DNA of 64,000 bases from QZKY01 sp963666295 (GCA_963666295.1 OY762707.1:992001-1056000); one strand, 5' to 3'. Positions 36,147 through 44,372 are shown, counted from the first letter of the stretch. The notes: generated by a model not told the origin, from the letters alone. Numbers and translations are program-made.

Positions 36147-37770
36147 GGCTGTGTGAAAACGCTGTTTTAAACAGGTGAAAATGGAGTGTGATGAGCCTAT
36201 CCTTCTAGGATAATAGTGGTAGCTATTATCAGGAGGCGGCATGAAAAGATTTGTAGAAGGTGCAGATCGTAGTCAGGTCACTTTGCTTCCGGAATCACTT
36301 GATGATTTCGTCACTGAAGACAATCCTGTACGTGCAGTAGACGCATTTGTTGATTCACTCGATCTGGCGTCACTTGGCTTTGACGGAGTAAACCCCGCGC
36401 AAACGGGACGGCCATCCTATCATCCATCGGTACTGCTGAAGATATACATCTACGGATACCTAAATCGTGTCCACTCCACGCGACGCCTTGAGCGCGAAGC
36501 ACAGCGTAATCTCGAATTGATGTGGCTGGTTAATCGGCTGGCACCTGACTTCAAGACCATTGCAGATTTTCGCAAAAATAACGGAGCGGGAATTCGCAAC
36601 GCTTGCCGACAGTTTGTGATCCTCTGTCGCGAAATCGGCTTGTTTGCGAACGCAGTCGTGGCAATTGATGGCTGCAAGTTCAGAGCTGTTAATGCGCATA
36701 ACCGCAATTTCACGCGAGGCAAGGTTGCTAAACGCCTTGCGCAAATTGACCAGTGTATTGATCGCTACATGGGAGAGCTCGATACCGCAGATCGCCAAGA
36801 GTCTGATATTGCCGAAGCAAGAACCTCTCGCCTCAATGAGAAGATCAAGACCATGAAGGCGCAGATGGAGAAATTCAAACAGATTCAGGAACATCTGGAA
36901 GAGGTGCCAGGGAAACAGATTTCCCTGACTGACCCGGACGCTCGCGCCATGGCCACCAGTACAAGTCGAGGCCTGGTGGGTTACAACGTTCAAACTGCGG
37001 TCGATACAACCCACCACCTGATAGTGGCTCATGAAGTTACCAATAGTGGCAGCGACCGTCGACAGTTATCCAAGATGGCATTGCAAGCCAAGGCTGCCAT
37101 GGACACAAATGATTTGCACGCTATTGCAGATCGCGGTTATTTCAATGGTGAAGAAATCGTCGCCTGCGAACAAAATGGAATTACGCCTCTTGTTTCAAAG
37201 TCTACGACATCCAGCGCGAAAGCTGATGGGCGCTTTGACAAGGAAGACTTCATCTTCGATGCTGAAGCTGGTGAATACAAATGCCCTGCTGGCAAACGGT
37301 TGATTTGGCGGTTCTCCACGGAGGAACGTGGCGGGTTAATTCATAAATACTGGAGTTCTGACTGCCCCAGTTGTGAAATACGTGAGAAATGCACGACTAG
37401 CAAATATCGCCGCGTTACCCGTTACGACCATGAATCAACCCTTGAAGCGATGCAAAGGCGGCTCGACCTGAATCCGGGTCTTATGCGCATTAGGCAACGA
37501 ACCGTTGAACACCCCTTCGGCACCATAAAGGAGTGGATGGGTGCCAATCACTTTCTAACCAGGCGGCTAGAAGGCGCTGGAACTGAGATGAGTTTGCACG
37601 TTTTGGCCTATAACATGAAGCGAGTCATGAAAATCATGGGAGTTTCCAGACTAATGGAAGCCATGGCGGCATGATGGCCGCTTTTTTTTCATAATCCTGA
37701 CCAATAATTTCTGCTGGACCCGACTTGGCCAGACTCTTTGCGCTTCACGATCAATGTGTTTTCACACAGT
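36147..37770 (+). mobile_element. IS1182-family insertion sequence
   Basis: A 1624-bp element with terminal inverted repeats CTGTGTGAAAAC (36149-36160) and GTTTTCACACAG (37758-37769). It holds one transposase gene. Removing it joins ACCGGT to CTGGCCG, which aligns without gap to the uninterrupted copy of the repeat at 46961-46973, so the insertion boundaries are well supported. No target duplication is evident. Confidence 0.88.
36241..37674 (+). CDS. IS1182-family transposase
   Basis: A 477-residue DDE transposase with an N-terminal DUF772-type domain (GRPSYHPSVLLKIYIYGYLN), the central catalytic region (AIDGCKFRAVNAHNRNFT, IADRGYFNGEEI) and a C-terminal DDE_Tnp_1_6 region with cysteines (YKCPAGK, DCPSCEIREKC). 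It is full length. An AGGAGG site precedes the ATG. Confidence 0.95.
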   Translation: MKRFVEGADRSQVTLLPESLDDFVTEDNPVRAVDAFVDSLDLASLGFDGVNPAQTGRPSYHPSVLLKIYIYGYLNRVHSTRRLEREAQRNLELMWLVNRLAPDFKTIADFRKNNGAGIRNACRQFVILCREIGLFANAVVAIDGCKFRAVNAHNRNFTRGKVAKRLAQIDQCIDRYMGELDTADRQESDIAEARTSRLNEKIKTMKAQMEKFKQIQEHLEEVPGKQISLTDPDARAMATSTSRGLVGYNVQTAVDTTHHLIVAHEVTNSGSDRRQLSKMALQAKAAMDTNDLHAIADRGYFNGEEIVACEQNGITPLVSKSTTSSAKADGRFDKEDFIFDAEAGEYKCPAGKRLIWRFSTEERGGLIHKYWSSDCPSCEIREKCTTSKYRRVTRYDHESTLEAMQRRLDLNPGLMRIRQRTVEHPFGTIKEWMGANHFLTRRLEGAGTEMSLHVLAYNMKRVMKIMGVSRLMEAMAA

Positions 37771-37958
37771 CTGGCCGATTTGCCGCCCATCCACCTAGAA
37801 GAAGAAAGAGGCTGTTAGTCGCGCAGAGAGAGTGTGTGAATGGATAGTACGATTGGACAACGTCCTTTGTGCATTTAATCCCGCAGCAGAAACAGCACAA
37901 TACGGCCACATGAACCGAAGGTCATTTTTTGGTGATATTCAAACCATTCAAAAAATGA

Positions 37959-38002
37959 TGGTCGCAAAATGGTCACAATCTGGTCACAGAATGGTCACAA
38001 CA
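37959..38002 (+). repeat. Four 11-bp phased repeats (candidate recombinase arm sites)
   Basis: TGGTCGCAAAA, TGGTCACAATC, TGGTCACAGAA and TGGTCACAACA follow each other without spacing, a period of exactly 11 bases. They lie 66 bases from the partial tRNA. The same array is kept at 47151-47194. Direct repeats at one helical turn next to an att core are typical of integrase or excisionase arm-type sites; this role is inferred. Confidence 0.55.
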
Positions 38003-38013
38003 CAATTTGGCGC

Positions 38014-38058
38014 AAATAAACAAAAAGGCCAACCACAGCTAAGTGGTTGACCTTTAAG
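38014..38058 (+). terminator. Candidate terminator hairpin next to the att copy
   Basis: The stretch around 38018-38056 contains GGCCAACCAC and GTGGTTGACC, a near-perfect ten-base stem with one mismatch, preceded by AAAAA and followed by TTTAAGG. It also occurs in copy 2 near 47220-47246. It would shield the tRNA from element transcription. Confidence 0.5.
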
Positions 38059-38067
38059 GCTAATGTC

Positions 38068-38114
<47 letters not shown>

Positions 38115-38218
38115 ACTTAAAGCAGCAAAATATATCATTTAAAATCAATCACTTGCAGTGCTTGCCGCACAAAAAACCCATGCAAAACCACCAAAAACTA
38201 CGTCATTACTGAAACTCA

Positions 38219-38250
38219 TGACACAAATATGGCACAAATTGATACAAGCA
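38219..38250 (+). repeat. Right-side phased repeats near the att copy
   Basis: TGACACAAATA and TGGCACAAATT follow each other with an 11-base period, and a weaker TGATACAAGCA comes next. They resemble the left array in the core (TGG-CACAA) and lie 105 bases to the right of the att copy, next to the integrase remnant. They could be the opposite arm of the attachment site. Confidence 0.4.
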
Positions 38251-38257
38251 ATTGCCA

Positions 38258-38284
38258 TCATTCATTGGTAATGGCTGTTGCCGC
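38258..38284 (-). pseudogene. Possible last eight codons of the disrupted integrase
   Basis: Immediately outside the IS21 element the minus strand reads AATAITNE then a stop. This is where the 3' end of the integrase gene should lie if IS21 insertion removed its middle. Eight codons are too few to identify a family, so the call rests on position alone. Confidence 0.3.
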
Positions 38285-38380
38285 TGACCGAAAATTGACC
38301 CATTTAAGGGTGTTGTGCTGATTCAAAATTGACCCAGGTGTTTTACTAGTCCTGCTTAATTATTAGGCGGGAGATAAAAG

Positions 38381-39901
38381 GTGATCACCATGGAAATTTT
38401 GAGCAAGATAAGAAGGATGTATTTTCGCGACGAGATGTCGCTGCACGCCATTGCCAAGCGCACTGGGCTGTCGCGTAACACGGTACGCAAGTGGCTCAGG
38501 AAGCCTGAAGTTGTTAAACAACCGAAGTACGTCAGGGACAAGAAAGTCAGCAAGCTTTCCCCGTATCACGCCACGATCAGGCAGGCACTTCAAGCCGATC
38601 TTCACCGTTCCAAACAAAACCGACGCACCGCCAAAGCGCTGTTTGCACAAATCAGGGCTGAAGGCTATGAAGGCGGATATAGCCAGCTCACTGCCTTTAT
38701 ACGCGATTGGAAAGAAATCGAAGGCAAGGCGCACACGGCGTTCGTGCCGCTCACGTTCGGATTCGGCGAAGCATTTCAATTCGACTGGAGCGAAGAAGGA
38801 CTGGTGATTGGCGGGATATATCGCCGGATACAAGTTGCGCACCTCAAGCTCTGCGCCAGTCGTGCCTTTTGGCTGGTCGCCTATCCGAGCCAAGGGCACG
38901 AAATGCTGTTTGATGCGCATACCCGCGCTTTCGCTGCTCTAGGCGGCATTCCGCGACGCGGGATATACGACAACATGAAGACAGCGGTCGACAAGGTCAA
39001 CAAAGGCAAGGGGCGCGTGGTTAACGCACGCTTTGCCGTCATGTGCGGCCACTACCTGTTCGATCCTGACTTTTGCAATGTGGCTTCAGGTTGGGAGAAA
39101 GGCGTTGTCGAGAAGAATGTCCAGGACAGCCGCAGGCGAATCTGGCTAGAAGCGCGGGATCGGAAGTTTGGCTCCTTTGCAGAACTCAACGTCTGGCTGG
39201 CAGACAAGTGCAAGGCATTATGGGGTGAACTGCGCCATCCAGAGCATAAGACATTCTCCATTGCCGAAATACTGGAACAAGAGCGCAGCGACATGATGCC
39301 GATGCCGACCGCTTTTGACGGTTATGTAGAAAAGCCGGCCCGAGTATCAAGCACCTGCTTGGTATCCGTACTACGCAACCGCTACTCCGTGCCATGCGAG
39401 TTGTCCGGCCAGATGGTCAGTGTGCGCATTTATCCTGATCGAATCAATGTGGTGGCGCACGATGCTGTCGTTGCCAGCCATGAGCGGCTGTTTGAGCGTG
39501 GGCAGGTTTGTTACGACTGGCAGCACTACATCCCGCTCCTTGAGCGCAAGCCCGGCGCACTGAGGAATGGCGCACCCTTTGCAGACATGCCTGCGTCACT
39601 CAAGCAACTCAAGTTTGGCTTGATGCGCCGTGAAGGCGGTGATCGGCTTATGGCGCAAGTACTTTCGGCAGTGCCAACAGCAGGTCTGGGTTCAGTATTG
39701 GTGGCAGTAGAACTCGTGCTTGAATCCGGCGTGCTCAGCGCAGAGCATGTTCTCAATGTGCTGGCCAGACTTAACGCTGCACCAATGCCGCCTTGCGTGG
39801 AAACGACCTTGAAGCTCAAGGAAGCACCGCTTGCTAATACTGACCGTTACGACCAGCTCAGGCATGAAGTTGCAGACATGACGGAGGATAACCATGCGTG
39901 A
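38381..39901 (+). CDS. istA: IS21-family transposase IstA
   Basis: A 506-residue transposase with an N-terminal helix-turn-helix (MSLHAIAKRTGLSRNTVRKW), an rve-type DDE core (FQFDWSEEGLVIGG, GIYDNMKTAVDKV) and a Mu-type C-terminal region. GTG at 38381 or ATG at 38390 may initiate; both have AAGG-type sites. It overlaps istB by eight bases, as is usual. Confidence 0.95.
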   Translation: MITMEILSKIRRMYFRDEMSLHAIAKRTGLSRNTVRKWLRKPEVVKQPKYVRDKKVSKLSPYHATIRQALQADLHRSKQNRRTAKALFAQIRAEGYEGGYSQLTAFIRDWKEIEGKAHTAFVPLTFGFGEAFQFDWSEEGLVIGGIYRRIQVAHLKLCASRAFWLVAYPSQGHEMLFDAHTRAFAALGGIPRRGIYDNMKTAVDKVNKGKGRVVNARFAVMCGHYLFDPDFCNVASGWEKGVVEKNVQDSRRRIWLEARDRKFGSFAELNVWLADKCKALWGELRHPEHKTFSIAEILEQERSDMMPMPTAFDGYVEKPARVSSTCLVSVLRNRYSVPCELSGQMVSVRIYPDRINVVAHDAVVASHERLFERGQVCYDWQHYIPLLERKPGALRNGAPFADMPASLKQLKFGLMRREGGDRLMAQVLSAVPTAGLGSVLVAVELVLESGVLSAEHVLNVLARLNAAPMPPCVETTLKLKEAPLANTDRYDQLRHEVADMTEDNHA

Positions 39902-40688
39902 TGTTGCAACAGAACTCAAGGCATTGCGCCTGCACGGCATGGTCAGTGCGTGGGCGGATTTGACGGTGAATGAACCATCTTCCACTCAAACATCGAAATG
40001 GCTGATTGAACACCTGCTTCAAGCCGAGAATACAGACCGCCACATGCGCTCAATCACCAACCAGATGCGAGCAGCACGGTTTCCAGTGCATCGCGACCTA
40101 GCGGGCTTTGATTTTGCGCTTAGCAAAGTTGACCAACCGCTGATCAGGCAACTGGCAACGATGGAGTTTGCAGACCATGCACAAAACGTCGTGTTCATTG
40201 GCGGACCCGGCACCGGCAAGACGCACCTTGCTACAGCCATTGCGATAAGCGGAATAACCCAGCACAGCAAGCGTGTGCGGTTTCATTCCACAGTCGATCT
40301 GGCCAACATGCTGGAAAAGGAAAAGCGCGATGGTAATGCCGGTCGGATTGCACGCTCCCTGATGCGTGTGGATCTCGTCATACTCGATGAGTTGGGATAC
40401 CTGCCGTTCAGTCAGGTCGGCGGTGCCTTGCTGTTTCATTTGCTCTCTAAACTTTACGAACACACCAGTGTGGCCATCACCACGAATCTGAGTTTCTCGG
40501 AGTGGTCCAGCGTATTTGGCGACAGCAAAATGACAACGGCGCTTCTTGATCGCCTGACTCATCATTGCCACATCGTTGAAACCGGCAACGAGTCGTATCG
40601 CTTCCAGCACAGCAGCCTGGCGGCAAAGTCGCGTATCAGATCAAGGGAGCAGGCCAGAAAGAACAAAAAGGCTGAAAATCAGTGCTGA
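39894..40688 (+). CDS. istB: IS21-family helper ATPase IstB
   Basis: A 264-residue AAA+ ATPase related to DnaC. Walker A is GGPGTGKTHLA (103-113) and Walker B is LVILDELGYLPF. IstB drives target selection and activates IstA. Full length. Confidence 0.96.
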   Translation: MRDVATELKALRLHGMVSAWADLTVNEPSSTQTSKWLIEHLLQAENTDRHMRSITNQMRAARFPVHRDLAGFDFALSKVDQPLIRQLATMEFADHAQNVVFIGGPGTGKTHLATAIAISGITQHSKRVRFHSTVDLANMLEKEKRDGNAGRIARSLMRVDLVILDELGYLPFSQVGGALLFHLLSKLYEHTSVAITTNLSFSEWSSVFGDSKMTTALLDRLTHHCHIVETGNESYRFQHSSLAAKSRIRSREQARKNKKAENQC

Positions 40689-40825
40689 AAGGCACACGGA
40701 AAAATGAAAAAAGGAGGGAATAAAAAACCGGCTATTTGCTAAACTTATCCACAGCTGCCATACCAAAATGCAGCTCCCGACCCTGGGTCAAAATTCAATC
40801 GGCACGGTGGGTCAATTTTCAATCA

Positions 40826-40866
40826 GCGCGAACACCCGTTTCCTTTCTCACGTTAATGCTACCCAT
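40826..40866 (-). pseudogene. Integrase (tyrosine recombinase) N-terminal stub cut by IS21
   Basis: From an ATG at 40866 the minus strand reads MGSINVRKETGVR, then enters the IS21 end. This is the well-known N-terminus of a family of phage and island tyrosine integrases, which usually continues with a short beta-rich arm-binding domain. The start overlaps the excisionase stop by eight bases, the normal xis-int arrangement. The remaining few hundred codons are missing, so the element cannot integrate or excise by itself. Confidence 0.72.
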
Positions 40867-41095
40867 GGCACACCCCGCCATTGGCCATCGGAATGCTGTA
40901 GCCATTCTTCATCGACAGCGATCCCATATCCTGTTCGATGGCCTCCCAGATAAAGAGAATCTTGCGCCCACCAAATGGACGGATATAGTGCACGCCTTCC
41001 AGCAATACGCTGTCCTTCAAACGGTCCCGAATCGTGCGTGGGTCATACTTGATGCGATTGGACAGTTCCTCTGTAGTCAAATAAGTCTGAGCCAT
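40859..41095 (-). CDS. Excisionase-like DNA-binding protein
   Basis: A 78-residue protein starting MAQTYLTTEELSNRIKYDPR with a winged-helix-like motif and the stretch LEGVHYIRPFGGRKILFIWE. Proteins of this type accompany tyrosine integrases on islands and prophages and act as recombination directionality factors. The start at 41095 has AAGGA eight bases upstream. It overlaps the integrase stub and diverges from the XRE gene. Confidence 0.72.
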   Translation of the reverse strand: MAQTYLTTEELSNRIKYDPRTIRDRLKDSVLLEGVHYIRPFGGRKILFIWEAIEQDMGSLSMKNGYSIPMANGGVCHG

Positions 41096-41251
41096 AGTCA
41101 TTTTCCTTAAAAATAGGTTAGGATGTCTGCTCGGAAGAAGAAAAAACACCCTCGGTCAACTTTCTTCATCCTGAGTGACATTTTAGGCCGCAATATTTCA
41201 CTTTGCAAGTCTTTTTTTCACTCTAGATGAATTTATTGCGCACAAAACGAC

Positions 41252-41461
41252 ATGATCCGCTGCCACCTATCCCGCCTGATGGGCGAAAGAAAAATGAAAG
41301 TAGTCGACGTCGCACGCCTGACTGGCCTGCACAGGAACACCATCACATTGCTTTATAACGAAACTGCTACACGTGTAGACCTTGAGGCGATCAGCAAATT
41401 GTGCGACTTGTTTAACGTCACGGTCGCTGAGTTGTTTGAGTACGAGCCAGACATGGAGTGA
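41252..41461 (+). CDS. XRE/Cro-type helix-turn-helix regulator
   Basis: A 69-residue protein that is almost entirely one HTH_26/Cro-C1 domain (MKVVDVARLTGLHRNTITLL, then LEAISKLCDLFNVTVAELFE). It is transcribed away from the excisionase gene; the 156-base divergent region between them is a natural place for it to bind and control element genes. Size and context fit a mobile-element repressor or an antitoxin. Confidence 0.8.
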   Translation: MIRCHLSRLMGERKMKVVDVARLTGLHRNTITLLYNETATRVDLEAISKLCDLFNVTVAELFEYEPDME

Positions 41462-41479
41462 TCTTTCGCACTAACGCTT

Positions 41480-41749
41480 TTGCCAAAGAGCCTGGCAAGC
41501 AGGCAAGCACGCACAATCACCGGGATAGATATGAGCGGCTACCAATCAAGAAGATCTAGAAAATATAAGCTGGCGAAGCTGCTTGCTGAAGCCAACCCAA
41601 GCACACCCCTATCAGAGGAAGAGCGTGCATGGGACCAGACGCCGCTGGTCGGAGCTAAGCGATTCTGGGAAACTGAAACCAACGAAATCAGAAAGACACA
41701 TTCACCCATAGATCAAAGTGAATCTAATACCTGCTGCTTCTTTGCATGA
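41480..41749 (+). CDS. Small protein with MazE/ChpS-antitoxin-like tail
   Basis: An open frame of 89 codons; a likelier start is the inner ATG at 41531 (MSGYQSRRSRKYKLAKLLAE). The KLAKLLAEANPSTPLSEEER region followed by AWDQTPLVG resembles the toxin-binding C-terminal tail of MazE/PemI/ChpS antitoxins (LxxLLxxxxPxxP...W...PVG). The AbrB-type DNA-binding half is not seen, and no toxin gene follows. It may be a fragment. Confidence 0.35.
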   Translation: MPKSLASRQARTITGIDMSGYQSRRSRKYKLAKLLAEANPSTPLSEEERAWDQTPLVGAKRFWETETNEIRKTHSPIDQSESNTCCFFA

Positions 41750-42202
41750 GTTGTGCCAACGTTTCGCAAAATCAACATCCCTTCTTACCTCAAATTCATC
41801 CGGATTCTCACAAGATGATTGGCGGAAATTCGGTCAAACCGGTCGTTGCCTGTTACGCACTGGTTGATTCCGCGGTCTCAATAGCGGTCATTGCCAGGAT
41901 CAGTGTCGAGTAGAAAGCGGTGAGCAGGTCACTGGGTATAAATAAGTTTTCTAACTAGCTTTGGTGCAGCAAATAACTTAGCATGATTACATTTATGTGA
42001 TCTGTGTGCGATTTTTGTACCTTTTGTTAGCGAGCTTCCTGTTGGAGACAATCAATCTTACAAAGACTTCACTTCGTAAGGCTTCATGAGGAATCAGATA
42101 AATCTGATAACAACAAAATCTAACCGACACAAAAAACGCACGGCTGATTTTGACGTTAGCTTGCATCATTAATATCCATACAATTTGAGAAAGAGAAACG
42201 GT
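41750..42202. other. Non-coding region with IS remnant before the two-gene unit
   Basis: Contains the degraded repeat at 41821-41932, then about 270 AT-rich bases. A palindrome ATCAGAT-AA-ATCTGAT at 42093-42108 and short inverted CTAAC/GTTAG motifs at about 42120-42157 lie upstream of the next genes and could be regulatory. No gene was found. Confidence 0.45.
41821..41932. repeat. Dispersed repeat, degraded IS3-end copy (inverted)
   Basis: Bases 41821-41890 align with the reverse complement of 46900-46985 (GGTCAAACCGGTC, TTGCCTGTT). Bases 41898-41932 differ at only four of about 35 positions from the outer end of IS3 element 2 (36016-36050), including the terminal AGCAGGTCA. It is a mosaic scar. 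Confidence 0.55.
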
Positions 42203-42730
42203 ATGACTCTTGATGAATACAAAATATTAATACTTTCAGCATCACCCGATCAATGGAATAAAATGGGATGCTGGGGAGCCGGTTCCGGGCCATCTTTTCG
42301 CGATTCGTTTTCGGTATGGACTAAAGGGAGTGGTGAGTTTCACAATATTGAAATTAATTCACATAGTGAAGTTTATTCATTAAAAACAGATTTGTTGGTG
42401 TCCATTGCATGTGGAATTACTCACAATGATGATTTTATCGAAGATTGGGCTAACTCTTTTCCAGATAAAAAAGCATCAAGTTCATTCATAGACTTCTTTT
42501 ATTGCAATCAGCTTGTTTATAGAGATATTTATGTTTCAGTGGATGGTGGGCGATGCAGAATTCCTCTGCCTGATGTGAAGTTAAATAGTTCAACATATCA
42601 ACTTGAAAAGTTTACTGTTCCGCTAGAAAAATACCAGTTCTTTAAATTACTCAACGGTTCGGGGTCAGATTACGAAAGTTATTTTCAGAGAACGGATATT
42701 GAAACTGTTAATGAACCATGGATGAAGTGA
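42203..42730 (+). CDS. Hypothetical protein, first gene of an AT-rich pair
   Basis: A 175-residue soluble protein starting MTLDEYKILILSASPDQWNK; a start six codons earlier is possible. There is no signal peptide, membrane helix or family that I recognise. It has many Ser, Asp and aromatic residues and a Cys-Trp-Gly-Ala-Gly stretch near residue 23. Its base composition is much more AT-rich than the chromosomal backbone, a sign of transfer. It ends one base before the next start, so the two are surely translated together. Confidence 0.65.
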   Translation: MTLDEYKILILSASPDQWNKMGCWGAGSGPSFRDSFSVWTKGSGEFHNIEINSHSEVYSLKTDLLVSIACGITHNDDFIEDWANSFPDKKASSSFIDFFYCNQLVYRDIYVSVDGGRCRIPLPDVKLNSSTYQLEKFTVPLEKYQFFKLLNGSGSDYESYFQRTDIETVNEPWMK

Positions 42731-42731
42731 T

Positions 42732-43178
42732 ATGGACTTTTGGAATGGTTTAGGACTTTTTCTGACGTTTTGTGGTGTGGCCTTATCTTTTTGGCAAGCT
42801 TACAAAGCAAAGACATATAAAGAAGAGATTCAAGCGGATAGGCAAAAGCTAATTCTGATAGAGCTAATGCCTATTGCAAAGAGTGCTCGTGATGAATGCA
42901 AAAAGATTATCACACCCGTTAATAAACCGATGCGTGGTGTAGATTCAAATAAAGTAATAACTTCAATCCAGGAGTTGGCGGAGAAACTCCAGGAGCATAG
43001 TCATCGATTGAAAGGAGATTTCCGAGAAAAGGCGGCCGTAACAAACCTGCAGGCGTTTGTATCTAAATACAAAAATGAAAGTGTCGCGGACGAACGTAAC
43101 AAGGTGGCAGACTCAATATATAGTGAGTTAAATGCAATTGTAGAATCATTAGCAACAAGCATAGATGGTAGTGTGTAA
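42732..43178 (+). CDS. Hypothetical membrane-anchored helical protein, second gene of the pair
   Basis: A 148-residue protein with one N-terminal transmembrane helix (WNGLGLFLTFCGVALSFWQA) followed by a long, charged, helical region with coiled-coil character (SIQELAEKLQEHSHRLKGDF). No catalytic motif is seen. The paired soluble and membrane-anchored layout occurs in several anti-phage systems and in toxin pairs, but nothing here identifies a known one. AT-rich like its partner. Confidence 0.65.
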   Translation: MDFWNGLGLFLTFCGVALSFWQAYKAKTYKEEIQADRQKLILIELMPIAKSARDECKKIITPVNKPMRGVDSNKVITSIQELAEKLQEHSHRLKGDFREKAAVTNLQAFVSKYKNESVADERNKVADSIYSELNAIVESLATSIDGSV

Positions 43179-43255
43179 AACTAACAATCGGATGCGCTAA
43201 AGGCACGCGCCGCTGAGCTTAATTATTCTGCCTTAATCCAAAATTAGCCACATTA

Positions 43256-44056
43256 ATGCCTGTCTGCGCTTATTGTCAGCAAAATCGCCCCTCCACTAGG
43301 GAGCACATCATCCCAGCCTTCATCTACAACTTCCAGAAACAAATGGAACAGTCAGTTGTTGGGTGGAATGAAGTAGCTCAACGCATGGTAGGTGGGGAAG
43401 GAAAAGTTAAGGATGTCTGTGCCGAATGCAATAACCAAGTGCTAAGTGAACTTGACGCATACGGCAAACAATTGCTGACGGATTCAGGATTGCTCGTTCA
43501 GAATTACACGAAGCGCGAACTTACATTGCAGTATGACTACCCCCTTTTGCTCAGGTGGCTTTTGAAGATTTCGTATAATTCTTCAAGAGCAGATGGCGTT
43601 CATAGTTCACTTTTTGAAAAACACGTGACTTTTATACGAGGACTGGAGCCAATTCCATCGCGCAACCGGGTTACAGTGCTACTCTACCTTTCAAGTCCGG
43701 AGATACTTGACACCTCACGGATCAAAGCAAAACCCTTTGTGCAGATTGCTGATGGGTCATCGCTACTGAATCCGTTCCTTGTTCGCATCAGTTATGGCGT
43801 TCTTTCTGGCGAACAAAGGTATGTTTTGCGGACGAATTTCTTCGGCCCGGCTGTTTTTCACCTCGTCATGTTCAACGACAATGTCCTTCCAGGTCATGCC
43901 GCATCAGCCATTCGAAATTTGTTAAAACTGATGCCAGGTGCTGTGGAACTTAGCCCCAAACGAAAGCTGGTCGAGGTTCATGCTGGTCAGAAAAGTTGGC
44001 TTGACCTTTACGAACCACAATTCGCTCGCATGCTTGCTATTAGCGATAACAGCTAA
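43256..44056 (+). CDS. HNH-type zinc-finger protein, putative endonuclease
   Basis: A 266-residue protein. The N-terminus carries CAYC (Cys4, Cys7), STREHIIP (Glu16, His17) and CAECNN (Cys55, Cys58, Asn59-Asn60), the layout of HNH nucleases of the type C-x2-C...REHIIP...C-x2-CN. The remaining 200 residues match no domain I recognise and may select the target. It lies 77 bases after the AT-rich pair in the same direction. Nuclease activity is inferred from the motif. Confidence 0.7.
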   Translation: MPVCAYCQQNRPSTREHIIPAFIYNFQKQMEQSVVGWNEVAQRMVGGEGKVKDVCAECNNQVLSELDAYGKQLLTDSGLLVQNYTKRELTLQYDYPLLLRWLLKISYNSSRADGVHSSLFEKHVTFIRGLEPIPSRNRVTVLLYLSSPEILDTSRIKAKPFVQIADGSSLLNPFLVRISYGVLSGEQRYVLRTNFFGPAVFHLVMFNDNVLPGHAASAIRNLLKLMPGAVELSPKRKLVEVHAGQKSWLDLYEPQFARMLAISDNS

Positions 44057-44372
44057 GCCTTTAATCCGCAAAGGATGCGCAAAGAGTTATCTAGCTTAGT
44101 GATTTCGGGCGGCAAACTTTGAGCGTTTTCTATGGTGAGGGATTGCCTGTTTTGCGCCACCCCGTTGAATCCGCACTTCATAGCGGACATTACCCAGGCA
44201 GGTGGAGAAGTTATTGAGGGCAGGTCAATGTCTCAAAAGGTGGAGGTGAGCTCGGACAAGGGTTTTACACCGAAAACTACCTTTTGATGGTACAAGCATC
44301 CAGTCGGCGCTTTTTCTTGTGGCGCTGACGCGATATTGTAAGGCGCACAGCGCGACATCTTCGCGCCTTCGT
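44057..44372. other. Non-coding gap with repeat scar
   Basis: A 316-base gap between convergent genes. It holds the degraded repeat at 44107-44227 and no supportable gene; the short opposite-strand frame around 44233-44607 overlaps the large gene in another frame and is a shadow. Confidence 0.5.
44107..44227. repeat. Dispersed repeat, degraded IS3-end copy (inverted)
   Basis: TTGCCTGTTTTGCGCCACC, GCACTTCATAGCGGACATTA and the closing GGCAGGTCA align with the reverse complement of 46874-46960. The OrfB tail frame reads ADIT and is then broken by indels. Confidence 0.55.

Larger units (their letters stand above)
38285..40825 (+). mobile_element. IS21-family insertion sequence
   Basis: A 2541-bp element with terminal repeats TGACCGAAAATTGACCCA at 38285 and the reverse complement of the same type (TGATTGAAAATTGACCCA) ending at 40825. 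A second inner AAAATTGACCCAGG-type motif occurs at each end, as expected for IS21 multiple terminal repeats. It carries istA and istB. No clear target duplication flanks it, consistent with an adjacent deletion. Confidence 0.92.

Noticed and set aside
37832..38050. A 72-codon ORF in repeat copy 1 ending TTQFGANKQKGQPQLSG
   Set aside because: The equivalent frame in copy 2 is broken by a one-base deletion and has no start or ribosome-binding site; it is probably the tail of a lost gene or simply the arm-site DNA.
42118..43250. Integron-like gene cassette: CTAAC/GTTAG inverted motifs upstream of the two-gene unit and a TAACAA...GCGCCGC stretch after it
   Set aside because: The first pair spans only about 42 bases, shorter than known attC sites; the second lacks a matching GTTRRRY core; no integron integrase is present.
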